6,645 nucleotides of DNA from an uncultured Muribaculaceae bacterium (GCA_910586175.1 CAJUIJ010000137.1:1-6645); one strand, 5' to 3'. Positions 1 through 6,540 are shown, numbered from the stretch's first letter. The notes: generated by a model not told the origin, from the sequence alone. Numbers and translations: made by a program.

Positions 1-1664
1 TTAAGGCGCTTCTCGATGCAGATGACAAGACCCCGCTCATCGAGGCTTTCTATAAAGATCTTGAATTCGGCACAGGTGGCTTGCGTGGTATTATGGGTGC
101 CGGCACCAACCGCATGAATATTTACACTGTAGGGGCTGCCACCCAAGGTCTTGCAAATTATCTTAAGGATTGCTTCAAGTCTCTGCCGCAGATTTCGGTG
201 GCCGTGGGTCATGACGTGCGCAATAATTCGCGCAAGTTTGCCGAGCTCACAGCCCGTGTCTTCGCTGCCAATGGAATCAAGGTTTACCTTTTCGATGGTC
301 CTTGCCCCACCCCTGAGGTCTCATATGCTATCCGTAAACTCGGATGCCAGAGTGGTGTCATGGTGACCGCAAGCCACAACCCCAAGGAATATAACGGCTA
401 TAAGGCTTATTGGAGCGATGGCGCACAGATGATTGCCCCCCACGATGTGAAGACAATCGAATATGTCAATGCCATCACTTCGGTCGATCAGGTGAAGTTT
501 GATGCCGACGAGTCTTTGATCCAGACCATCGGCAAGGATATTGACGATCAGTATCTCGCCGACATTCACACTCTCAGCCTCGCTCCGGAGATTGACAAGA
601 AGCACCACGACATGAAGATTGTGTATACCCCGATTCATGGCACAGGACTCCGTCTTGTGTTTGACTCTCTCAAACTCTGGGGCTTCGACAATGTGATTCA
701 TGTGCCCGAGCAGGATATACAGAGCGGAGATTTCCCCACTGTGGTTTCTCCTAACCCGGAGAATTCCGAGGCTATGACCCTCGGCATTGCCAAGGCTAAG
801 GAGACTGGGGCAAGCCTCGTGCTTGCTTCCGACCCCGATGCCGACCGCGTCGGACTCGTGGTGCGCGATGGCAAAGGTGAATACCAGCTTGTAAACGGCA
901 ACCAGATTTGCATGCTCCTCATCTACTATCTTATCACGCAGAATGTGGAGAAGGGCTTGATCAAGGGTAATGAATATGTGGTCAAGACTATCGTTACCAC
1001 CGAATCAATCAAGCGCATTGCAGATGCCAACAATATCCGCCTTTTCGACTGCTACACCGGCTTCAAGTGGATTGCCGACGTGATGCGCAATCAGGAGGGT
1101 GTAGGTCGCTATCTTGGTGGCGGCGAGGAGAGCTACGGCTTCCTGCCCGAGACTTTCGTGCGCGATAAGGATTCAGTTTCTACCAACTCGCTCATAGCCG
1201 AATGCGCAGCATGGGCTGCCGAGAAGGGTATGAACCTCTATGAACTTCTTATCGACATTTATGCTCAATATGGCTTCTCCCGCGAACGTGGCGTGAGCGT
1301 GGTGCGTCCCGGCAAGTCAGGAGCAGAAGAGATTGTGGCTATGATGAAAAACTTCCGCGAGAATCTCCCCAAGGAACTTGCTGGCAGCCCCATCGTTTTG
1401 GTCAAGGATTACTCTGACCTCAATTGTCGCAACCTCAAGACCGGTGAGACCACAAAACTCGACTTCCCCACCACTTCCAACGTGCTTCAGTTCTTCACCG
1501 AAGCCGGCGATAAAGTGTCAGTGCGTCCTTCAGGCACCGAACCCAAGATTAAGTTCTATGTGGAGGTGCGCGAAGATTTCACCGACAAGTCGAAATATGA
1601 GGAAACCGTCGCAGCAGCCGACAAGCACATCGACCAGGTGCTCGCAGACCTTGGCGTAAAATAA
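1..1664 (+). CDS. Phosphoglucomutase/phosphomannomutase (alpha-D-phosphohexomutase), 5' end missing
   Basis: This enzyme moves phosphate between C1 and C6 of glucose or mannose in the cytoplasm, feeding glycogen, cell-wall and polysaccharide precursors. The frame is already open at base 3 and gives 553 residues to the TAA at 1662-1664; the family in Bacteroidetes is about 580 residues, so roughly 25-30 N-terminal residues lie before the window. A TTG at 81 is not the start, because the reading frame upstream (KDLEFGTGGLRG) is conserved family sequence. All four active-site loops are visible: the phosphoserine loop TASHNP (Ser codon 372-374), the Mg-binding DPDADR (831-848), the sugar-binding GEESYG (1122-1139) and the phosphate-binding RPSGTEPK (1524-1547). 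The gene therefore looks intact and active. Whether glucose or mannose phosphate is preferred cannot be read from these motifs. It appears to end a transcript, with a hairpin terminator 66 bases after the stop. Confidence 0.95.
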   Translation, partial: KALLDADDKTPLIEAFYKDLEFGTGGLRGIMGAGTNRMNIYTVGAATQGLANYLKDCFKSLPQISVAVGHDVRNNSRKFAELTARVFAANGIKVYLFDGPCPTPEVSYAIRKLGCQSGVMVTASHNPKEYNGYKAYWSDGAQMIAPHDVKTIEYVNAITSVDQVKFDADESLIQTIGKDIDDQYLADIHTLSLAPEIDKKHHDMKIVYTPIHGTGLRLVFDSLKLWGFDNVIHVPEQDIQSGDFPTVVSPNPENSEAMTLGIAKAKETGASLVLASDPDADRVGLVVRDGKGEYQLVNGNQICMLLIYYLITQNVEKGLIKGNEYVVKTIVTTESIKRIADANNIRLFDCYTGFKWIADVMRNQEGVGRYLGGGEESYGFLPETFVRDKDSVSTNSLIAECAAWAAEKGMNLYELLIDIYAQYGFSRERGVSVVRPGKSGAEEIVAMMKNFRENLPKELAGSPIVLVKDYSDLNCRNLKTGETTKLDFPTTSNVLQFFTEAGDKVSVRPSGTEPKIKFYVEVREDFTDKSKYEETVAAADKHIDQVLADLGVK

Positions 1665-1673
1665 AAAATAAAA

Positions 1674-1721
1674 TGTCATAATGTCATAATGTCATAATGA
1701 CAAGTTGTCATAACGACATCT
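1674..1721. repeat. Six-unit octamer tandem repeat (unit TGTCATAA)
   Basis: Six units run in exact 8-base phase. Units 1-3 (1674-1697) and unit 5 (1706-1713) are perfect TGTCATAA. Unit 4 (1698-1705, TGACAAGT) and unit 6 (1714-1721, CGACATCT) are diverged. The change in unit 4 creates short dyads: TGTCAT-A-ATGACA (1690-1702) and ATGACAA-G-TTGTCAT (1697-1711). The array lies between the phosphohexomutase stop and the terminator hairpin, so it is probably in that gene's 3' UTR. It may be a slippage-prone simple repeat or a cluster of protein-binding half-sites; the sequence does not decide between these. Confidence 0.85.
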
Positions 1722-1730
1722 AAAAATAAG

Positions 1731-1773
1731 AAGAAAGGCCTAAGCAAGTGGTATACTTGCAGAGGCCTTTCTT
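1731..1773 (+). terminator. Strong hairpin, probable terminator of the phosphohexomutase gene
   Basis: The outer arms AAGAAAGGCCT (1731-1741) and AGGCCTTTCTT (1763-1773) pair perfectly over 11 bp. A 2x2 internal loop separates them from an inner 6-bp stem, GCAAGT (1744-1749) with ACTTGC (1755-1760), closed by a five-base loop. The A-rich 5' arm and T-rich 3' arm around a GC core are typical of intrinsic terminators, although the T-run is mostly inside the stem rather than after it. The hairpin ends only 13 bases before the next start codon, so it could also act as a leader structure for the peptidase gene. Confidence 0.7.
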
Positions 1774-1786
1774 GCGTTATTACAAT

Positions 1787-2977
1787 ATGCGACTTTTTAA
1801 ATACTTACTCATTTCGGCTCTCATGCTGGTGGCTGCCGCTTGTGGTCATCATGAGCCGGATGGTGGCAAGACCCGGACGGACGGCGATGTAAAACGTGCA
1901 ATTCTCGTTTATGCTGTCAACAATAGCAGCCTTGCTTACGATTTCAAGGATGACTACAATGAGATGCTGACGGCTCTCTCTGCTGTCGACAATTCCGATT
2001 GCCGACTATTGGTATATTACACGGAGTCTGATTCGGAGTGTGGCATATATGAAGCTGTAAAGAGCAAGGGTAAGGGCAACGCAGCCGCCAAGCAAGGGGA
2101 GTATGAGTTTGTGAAGCGGAAATCATATCGGCGCGATGTGCCTTCCACTCACCCCGACCGTATAGCCGATGTTATCGATTATGCCCTCACTCTCTTTCCC
2201 AATGCCGCATACGATTTGATATTCTGGGGCCACGGCATGTCTTGGCGTCCCGATTTCTCCGACCATCAGCTTAATTCCCCGCTCAAGCCCAAGGGTTATG
2301 GTGGTGAGTATAATCCCACCGGATCGCAGCTCGATTGGACTTCCATCAGTGAATTGGCCAATGCCGTGCCTGACCATAAGTTTCAGACCATCTGGTTTGA
2401 TTGCTGCTACATGACCGGCATAGAGGTGGTGTATCAGTTTCGCAATAAGTGTTCTACGTTCGTGGGTTATCCCACCGAGGTGTGGCAAGATGGCATGCAA
2501 TATGATGAGGTGCTCCCTTATCTGCTGCGCGACACTCCCGATGTGGTAGGAGGTGCTATGGCTTTCTATACCCATTATGCTTCCGATCAGGAACCCGTGA
2601 CAGTTGCTGTGATTGATATGTCGAAGATTGAACCTCTTGCCGATGCAGCCCGAGTATCCGTTAAGTCGGGCGACTTGCGCCCTTCGGAGTCGGAACTGCT
2701 GAATTACTCTCGTTCGCGCAATTGGCCGTTCTATGATTTTCGCCAGTTTTTCTCGCTGACAGCCTCGCTCAATGGTGACGATGCAGCCGCTGCCAAGGTC
2801 GAGAATGTTGTGACCGATGCCGTGGTTTATTCAGCTGCTTTCGGCACTAATTTTAATATGCGTCCGTGGGATGTCTCGCTGATATCCGGACTTAGCACCC
2901 ATTATTATAAGGCAACTGACTCTAAAGAGGAGAAGTATTACCGCACGCTTGATTGGTATAAGAGAGTTTACGAATAA
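1787..2977 (+). CDS. Clostripain-family (peptidase C11) cysteine peptidase lipoprotein
   Basis: The 396-residue product is a predicted exported lipoprotein. Residues 1-18 are a short basic n-region plus hydrophobic core, followed by a lipobox-like LVAAAC with the lipidated Cys at 19. This fixes the start at ATG 1787; an upstream in-frame GTG at 1748 would bury the signal and runs through the hairpin. Two C11 landmarks are present: WGHG with the candidate catalytic His149 (codon 2231-2233), and FDCCYM with the candidate nucleophile Cys207 (2405-2407), matching the family D-x-C-x-M pattern; Cys206 lies beside it. Family members such as clostripain, PmC11 and fragipain cleave after Arg or Lys and mature by internal self-cleavage. 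The substrate here is unknown. Residues just after Cys19 (GHHEPDGG) are only weakly acidic, so surface export is uncertain. It stands as a single gene between a terminator and the lysC promoter. No clear promoter of its own is visible. Confidence 0.85.
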   Translation: MRLFKYLLISALMLVAAACGHHEPDGGKTRTDGDVKRAILVYAVNNSSLAYDFKDDYNEMLTALSAVDNSDCRLLVYYTESDSECGIYEAVKSKGKGNAAAKQGEYEFVKRKSYRRDVPSTHPDRIADVIDYALTLFPNAAYDLIFWGHGMSWRPDFSDHQLNSPLKPKGYGGEYNPTGSQLDWTSISELANAVPDHKFQTIWFDCCYMTGIEVVYQFRNKCSTFVGYPTEVWQDGMQYDEVLPYLLRDTPDVVGGAMAFYTHYASDQEPVTVAVIDMSKIEPLADAARVSVKSGDLRPSESELLNYSRSRNWPFYDFRQFFSLTASLNGDDAAAAKVENVVTDAVVYSAAFGTNFNMRPWDVSLISGLSTHYYKATDSKEEKYYRTLDWYKRVYE

Positions 2978-3024
2978 TTTAACTTTTTTTCATGGGTTAT
3001 CCCCTCGTTGTCGTTACTTTTTGC

Positions 3025-3032
3025 TAAATTTG
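3025..3032 (+). promoter_or_regulatory. Candidate -7 promoter element for lysC (TAAATTTG)
   Basis: TAAATTTG matches the Bacteroidetes -7 consensus TAnnTTTG exactly and ends 15 bases before the lysC ATG, so the leader would be only about 10 bases. No TTTG is found at the usual 19-21 base spacing upstream; the nearest TTG (3008-3010) is too close. The call rests on the -7 box, its intergenic position and the lack of any other candidate. Confidence 0.45.
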
Positions 3033-3047
3033 CATAAAATTTGACAC

Positions 3048-4403
3048 ATGAAGGTATTGAAATTTGGGGGGACTTCCGTTGGAACAGTTGATAGTCTCCT
3101 TAATGTCAAGAATATAGTAGACTCACTTGAGGAGCCGGGCATCGTGGTGGTGTCTGCGCTCGGAGGCCTTACCGACGGCCTTATATCGACTGCCCGTATG
3201 GCTGCCGATGGCGATGAGGGTTTTCGTCAAAGCATGAAGTTGATGGCTCAGCGCCATTTTGATATAATCAATACGCTCGTGCCGCGTGAGCACCGCTCCG
3301 ACGTTCGCCAGACTGTGGCTGAGTTTCTATCGCAGCTTGAGGATATCTATATGGGGGTCTCGCTGATTGGTTGCCTACCCGATAAGGTGCTCAACCGTAT
3401 AGTCAGTTTCGGTGAGCGCATGTCATCGATAATGGTGGCCAATATACTCCGTGATGCGGAGCATGCCGATCCCCTCGATTTCATTAAGACCAACAAGGAG
3501 TATGGCCGCGATGTGCTCGCAGCCGGCCAGACCCGCAAGCTGATAGGGGAGCGCTTTGCCGGTAAACTTCCTCGCACTGTGGTGACCGGCGGTTTTATCT
3601 CACGCGATATTTACACCGGTGAGATTACTAATCTTGGTCGCGGTGGCAGCGATTTTACCGCCGCTCTGATTGCCGAAGCTGCGGGTGCGGAAGTGCTGGA
3701 GATTTGGACTGACGTAGATGGCTTTATGACTGCCGACCCGCGTATAGTCAAGGATGCCCGTGTCATCGATTTCATGAGCTATACCGAGAGCGATGTGCTT
3801 TGCCGTCATGGTGCAAAGGTTATTTATACGCCTACAATTCGCCCTGTAAGGGAGGCCGGCATACCTATGCGAGTGCTCAATACTCACAATGTCGAGGCTC
3901 CTGGTACTCTTATCGGTGCGGAAGCGCCTGCCGGCGGGTCTGGCGTATGTGGATTGGCATGCATGAAAGATGTAGCTCTTATCTTGTGCCGTTGCAATGC
4001 TGCCTCCGAAGAGAGAATGCAGCAATTGTCTTCTTTGCTCACCAAGCATGGCATAGAGACGGTGTGTGGTGGCCGTAGCCTTGGCAAGCCATTTCTTGCC
4101 ATCAAGAATGCGGATGCAGACATGGCCGGGAAGGTGCTTGGAGACTATGCCGGCTCTTGCAATGCCGAGGGTGACTGTATGCCTGTATTTGTCGGTGATC
4201 TTTCCATGATTACAGTGGTCGGACATGGTCTTGACAATATTGACGGTTTGCGAGATAATCTTGAAAAGTCGCTCGCCGATAATGATATAGATATGGTGGC
4301 AGTGAACCATTCGGCCAATGATAATGAAGATTTCTCAGAATTCTTCGTGCCGGCGTCAGGTTCTGCCGATGCTCTGAAATGCTTGCATTCGTGCTGCTTC
4401 TAA
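3048..4403 (+). CDS. lysC: Aspartate kinase, monofunctional, with C-terminal ACT region
   Basis: This cytoplasmic enzyme phosphorylates L-aspartate to aspartyl-4-phosphate, the entry step to lysine/diaminopimelate, threonine and methionine. The 451 residues fit a single-function aspartate kinase, with no homoserine dehydrogenase part. Residues 1 to about 285 are the amino-acid kinase domain: KFGGTSV (5-11), SFGER (120-124), GRGGSD (197-202) and WTDVDG followed by ADPR (220-232). From about residue 300 to the end lies a region of the size and position of the paired ACT domains that bind feedback inhibitors in this family; which amino acid inhibits it is not visible. The start ATG at 3048 begins directly at the conserved MKVLKFGG. 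No leader peptide or lysine riboswitch fits in the 70 bases upstream. engB follows after 26 bases, suggesting cotranscription. The protein ends in a cysteine-rich CLHSCCF. Confidence 0.95.
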   Translation: MKVLKFGGTSVGTVDSLLNVKNIVDSLEEPGIVVVSALGGLTDGLISTARMAADGDEGFRQSMKLMAQRHFDIINTLVPREHRSDVRQTVAEFLSQLEDIYMGVSLIGCLPDKVLNRIVSFGERMSSIMVANILRDAEHADPLDFIKTNKEYGRDVLAAGQTRKLIGERFAGKLPRTVVTGGFISRDIYTGEITNLGRGGSDFTAALIAEAAGAEVLEIWTDVDGFMTADPRIVKDARVIDFMSYTESDVLCRHGAKVIYTPTIRPVREAGIPMRVLNTHNVEAPGTLIGAEAPAGGSGVCGLACMKDVALILCRCNAASEERMQQLSSLLTKHGIETVCGGRSLGKPFLAIKNADADMAGKVLGDYAGSCNAEGDCMPVFVGDLSMITVVGHGLDNIDGLRDNLEKSLADNDIDMVAVNHSANDNEDFSEFFVPASGSADALKCLHSCCF

Positions 4404-4429
4404 GAGTTTTTTCTCATAATATTTGAAGC

Positions 4430-5062
4430 ATGGAAATAAAGAATTCTAAATTTGTGATAAGCTCGCCCACCGTCGCCACATGCCCGGCATCTTCGGTGCC
4501 TGAATATGCGTTTATAGGTCGATCTAATGTGGGTAAGTCTTCTCTGATCAATATGCTCGTGCGCAACAAGAAGCTTGCAAAAACTTCGCAGTTGCCCGGT
4601 AAGACTCTACTTATAAACCACTTCTCCATAAATGATGGAGCTTGGTATCTTGTGGACCTCCCCGGTTATGGATTTGCGGCCCGTGGTAAGGATCAGCGCG
4701 AGAAGCTTACCAAGATGATACAGGATTATGTGCTCGACCGTTCGCAGCTCACCTGTCTCTTCGTGCTTGTTGACATACGACACAATCCACAGAAGATTGA
4801 TATGGAGTTCATGGACTGGCTCGGTGAGCATGATGTGCCTTTTGCTATTGTTTTCACCAAAGCTGACAAGCTTGGTCCTGTGGCAGCGCAAAGAAATGTC
4901 GATGCTTATTGCAACGAGCTTAAACTCACCTGGTCTAAGTTGCCCCCGGTGTTTATCACATCGTCGGAGAAGGCCAAAGGGCGCGATGAACTTCTTGATT
5001 ATATCGACACCATCAATAAGGAGGTGGCGAGCGAATGTGCAAATTCTAACGACATCGAATGA
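4430..5062 (+). CDS. engB: Ribosome-biogenesis GTPase EngB (YihA/YsxC)
   Basis: EngB/YsxC is a small P-loop GTPase needed for late assembly of the large ribosomal subunit and is usually essential. The 210-residue length is normal. The G motifs are in order: G1 GRSNVGKS (30-37), G2 region PGKT (56-59), G3 DLPGYGFA (76-83), G4 TKADK (143-147) and G5 TSSEKAKG (177-184). The ATG at 4430 gives the MEIK... beginning expected for this family in Bacteroidales. There is no Shine-Dalgarno sequence just upstream. It lies 26 bases after lysC without a convincing terminator between, and its TGA overlaps the ATG of the next gene, so it is probably the middle gene of a three-gene unit. The last ~12 residues (SECANSNDIE) are a polar tail outside the G domain. 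Confidence 0.96.
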   Translation: MEIKNSKFVISSPTVATCPASSVPEYAFIGRSNVGKSSLINMLVRNKKLAKTSQLPGKTLLINHFSINDGAWYLVDLPGYGFAARGKDQREKLTKMIQDYVLDRSQLTCLFVLVDIRHNPQKIDMEFMDWLGEHDVPFAIVFTKADKLGPVAAQRNVDAYCNELKLTWSKLPPVFITSSEKAKGRDELLDYIDTINKEVASECANSNDIE

Positions 5063-5523
5063 TTATGCAGGAGCATCTCGAAGGGAAATTGGAGGGGAAT
5101 GGACATGCTGGCATACATGGTAAGCTTGATAAGTTCTTGCGCAGCGGCAACCGCCGCGCCGAGGTGATTCGCTTCGCGCTTACCGGAGGTTTCTGCACGG
5201 TGCTTCAATATGGCATGTATGTCGTGTTCCTGCACGCTGTTGGTGTGCCGGCTGTGGTATGTACAATCATCAGCTATGCCATCAGCTTTGTGGCCAATTT
5301 CCTGCTCTCGAGTTTTTTTACGTTCAAGAGTGCTCCCAATGCCAAAAAAGGACTTGCTTTTACAGTGAGTCATCTCATCAATATGGGCATGCAGACCGGA
5401 TTCGTGGCAATATTTAAGGGAATAGTAGGCCCTACGTTGGCCCTGCTTCCGGCACTGGCAATATGCGTGCCTCTTAATTATTTCATGGTCAGGTTCGCCT
5501 TGAAAAACGAACGCTTCGACTGA
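5059..5523 (+). CDS. GtrA-family small membrane protein
   Basis: The 154-residue product has four hydrophobic segments at about residues 35-58, 63-86, 97-120 and 124-146, with the family pattern RFALTGG at the start of the first helix, FVANFLLSSFFTFK at the end of the second and NYFMVRF at the end of the fourth. GtrA/DPMS proteins are inner-membrane proteins often linked to flipping lipid-linked sugars or to surface polysaccharide modification; the substrate here is unknown and no glycosyltransferase is adjacent. The start at 5059 overlaps the engB stop (ATGA), implying translational coupling; ATG 5065 (Met3) is an alternative. A hydrophilic, Gly/Lys/His-containing stretch of about 33 residues precedes the first helix and is longer than I would expect for the family core. 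Confidence 0.85.
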   Translation: MIMQEHLEGKLEGNGHAGIHGKLDKFLRSGNRRAEVIRFALTGGFCTVLQYGMYVVFLHAVGVPAVVCTIISYAISFVANFLLSSFFTFKSAPNAKKGLAFTVSHLINMGMQTGFVAIFKGIVGPTLALLPALAICVPLNYFMVRFALKNERFD

Positions 5524-5528
5524 TTTTG
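5500..5528 (+). promoter_or_regulatory. Tentative promoter for rpiB-folB
   Basis: TGATTTTG (5521-5528) differs at one position from the Bacteroidetes -7 box TAnnTTTG, and TTG (5500-5502) lies 18 bases upstream, close to the usual -33 spacing. It overlaps the gtrA stop codon and would give a leader of about 75 bases. The match is partial, so rpiB could instead be read through from gtrA. Confidence 0.25.
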
Positions 5529-5534
5529 CAAATA

Positions 5535-5551
5535 TATGCTCCATCAGCATA
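5535..5551 (+). other. Small hairpin in the gtrA-rpiB gap
   Basis: TATGCT (5535-5540) and AGCATA (5546-5551) form a perfect 6-bp stem with a five-base loop. There is no T-run after it, so it is a poor terminator. It could be a minor leader structure or a chance pairing. Confidence 0.35.
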
Positions 5552-5583
5552 ATAATAAGGAGACATAATCATAATAAGGAGAC
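5552..5583 (+). repeat. Direct repeat ATAATAAGGAGAC, two copies
   Basis: The 13-base sequence occurs perfectly at 5552-5564 and 5571-5583, offset by 19 bases. Each copy contains an AGGAG that looks like a Shine-Dalgarno core. The nearer one (5577-5581) ends 26 bases before the rpiB ATG, too far for ordinary ribosome binding. Confidence 0.85.
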
Positions 5584-5607
5584 TAACACAATTAAATAAC
5601 TAAAGAT

Positions 5608-6039
5608 ATGAAAGTAGCATTTGCAAGTGATCATGCCGGTTTCGAACTTAAGGAGTTTCTTATCGGCTATATGGAAAGCTTAGGCTATGAATGTGTGGAT
5701 TTCGGCACCCACTCCACCGAGTCGTGTGACTATCCCGACTATGCTCATCCGTGCGCAAAGGCCGTGGAGAGTGGAGAGTGTGCATTTGGAGTGGCGATGT
5801 GCGGTTCCGGCAATGGTATACAGATGACCCTTAACAAGCATCAGGGCATTCGTGCAGCACTTTGCTGGCTTCCGGAACTTGCTGCCTTGGCCAAACAGCA
5901 CAACAATGCCAATATACTTGTGCTTCCGGCAAGGTTCATAAACAGGGAGGAAGCTGTGAAAATCCTCGATGCCTACCTCGCTGCCGAATACGAAGGAGGA
6001 CGCCATCAGCGCCGCATCGACAAGATTCCTGATTTTTAA
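5608..6039 (+). CDS. rpiB: Ribose-5-phosphate isomerase B (RpiB/LacAB family)
   Basis: RpiB interconverts ribose 5-phosphate and ribulose 5-phosphate in the non-oxidative pentose phosphate pathway, in the cytoplasm. The 143 residues are the usual family length. Visible landmarks are SDHAG (7-11), DYPDYAH (41-47), the active-site loop CGSGNG with the expected proton-transfer Cys65, His98 in KQHNNAN, and the phosphate-binding end GRHQRRIDKI (131-140). RpiB of E. coli has the matching Cys and His at nearly the same positions. The LacAB sugar-phosphate isomerases are the main alternative, but a lone single-chain gene with a complete Cys/His set favours RpiB. The start is ATG 5608, at the conserved MKVAFASDHAG; an in-frame stop at 5593-5595 prevents extension. 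The sequence before it is A-rich without a close Shine-Dalgarno. folB follows after 34 bases. Confidence 0.94.
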   Translation: MKVAFASDHAGFELKEFLIGYMESLGYECVDFGTHSTESCDYPDYAHPCAKAVESGECAFGVAMCGSGNGIQMTLNKHQGIRAALCWLPELAALAKQHNNANILVLPARFINREEAVKILDAYLAAEYEGGRHQRRIDKIPDF

Positions 6040-6073
6040 CAGACATACCGTAAACGGACTATAATCTGTTATT

Positions 6074-6424
6074 ATGCCGTTCTTGATTAGACTCGAAAAT
6101 CTGAAGTTCTTTGCCCGTATCGGAGTCTTCGACTTCGAACGTGAAAATGGCAATGACTTCGAAGTTAATGTAAGCCTCAGGGTAGACTCCGGTAGTTTTG
6201 TGCCGGAGTCTCTTGATACCACCATCTCGTATGCAGATGTATATGAGGTGGTGGAGGAACATATGAAGCGTGAATGGTTGCTCCTCGAGTCGGTGGCAAA
6301 GTCAATAGCCGATACGATTAAGCAAAATTGGCCTCTGTGTTACGATGTGGCGGTGAAGGTGACAAAGATTCATCCCCCTATCAAGGGCATAAATGGTAGT
6401 TGCTCGGTGGAATATTCAGATTGA
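6074..6424 (+). CDS. folB: Dihydroneopterin aldolase
   Basis: FolB splits 7,8-dihydroneopterin into 6-hydroxymethyl-7,8-dihydropterin and glycolaldehyde, a step in folate synthesis. The 116 residues match the usual length of about 120. Conserved parts seen are IGVFDFERENG (16-26, with Glu22), SYADVYEVV (52-60), LLESVA with pterin-anchoring Glu72 (70-75), and VTKIHPP with the likely catalytic Lys98 (96-102). The family usually has Gln after the Gly near residue 26; here it is Asn, a conservative change. The start is ATG 6074, giving the conserved opening IRLENLKFFARIGV. It lies 34 bases after rpiB with only a weak hairpin between, so cotranscription is likely, although the two enzymes belong to different pathways. 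Confidence 0.93.
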   Translation: MPFLIRLENLKFFARIGVFDFERENGNDFEVNVSLRVDSGSFVPESLDTTISYADVYEVVEEHMKREWLLLESVAKSIADTIKQNWPLCYDVAVKVTKIHPPIKGINGSCSVEYSD

Positions 6425-6524
6425 ACCACATCGGCGATTAAAAAATAAAATGTGTTTAGCGGTTGATTATTAGTGAAATGTGTTAACTATACCGAAGGTG
6501 TGAATAAATTTTGACGAAAAAAAT

Positions 6525-6540
6525 CACCAAAAATTTGGTG
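6525..6540. repeat. Inverted repeat CACCAAA / TTTGGTG before the tRNA gene
   Basis: CACCAAA (6525-6531) and TTTGGTG (6534-6540) are perfect arms two bases apart, and flanking CGAAA (6515-6519) and TTTCG (6542-6546) extend the symmetry. On the + strand no T-run follows, so it is a weak terminator for folB. Read on the - strand the stem is followed by a run of seven T (6517-6523), a better intrinsic terminator. The right arm also contains the -33 box of the tRNA promoter, so it may be an operator. Confidence 0.7.

Noticed and set aside
81..1664. TTG at 81 as the start of the phosphohexomutase gene
   Set aside because: The frame is open from base 3 and the upstream residues (KDLEFGTGG) are conserved family sequence, so the true start is before the window.
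1748..1786. GTG start giving a 13-residue longer peptidase
   Set aside because: It would place extra residues before the lipoprotein signal and translate through the hairpin; ATG 1787 gives a standard signal peptide with the lipobox Cys at 19.
2960..2990. Terminator after the peptidase: AAGAGAGTT pairing with AACTTTTTT next to a T7 run
   Set aside because: The stem is almost all A-U and G-U with a 12-base loop and overlaps the stop codon; too weak to call, though the T-run itself is real.
2978..3047. Lysine riboswitch or leader peptide upstream of lysC
   Set aside because: The gap is only 70 bases, far shorter than a lysine riboswitch, and holds no Lys-rich short ORF.
3600..4310. 236-codon open frame on the - strand inside lysC
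   Set aside because: It is an antisense shadow of a fully conserved aspartate kinase and its translation shows no recognisable domain.
4999..5550. 183-codon open frame on the - strand across engB and gtrA
   Set aside because: It lies opposite two real genes with clear motifs and has no family features of its own.
5536..5568. Ten-codon leader ORF MLHQHNNKET before rpiB
   Set aside because: It is short enough to occur by chance, lacks a ribosome site of its own, and has no codon bias that would suggest attenuation.
6448..6484. Direct repeat AAATGTGTT at 6448-6456 and 6476-6484
   Set aside because: Nine bases in AT-rich spacer DNA with no further symmetry or phase; likely chance.
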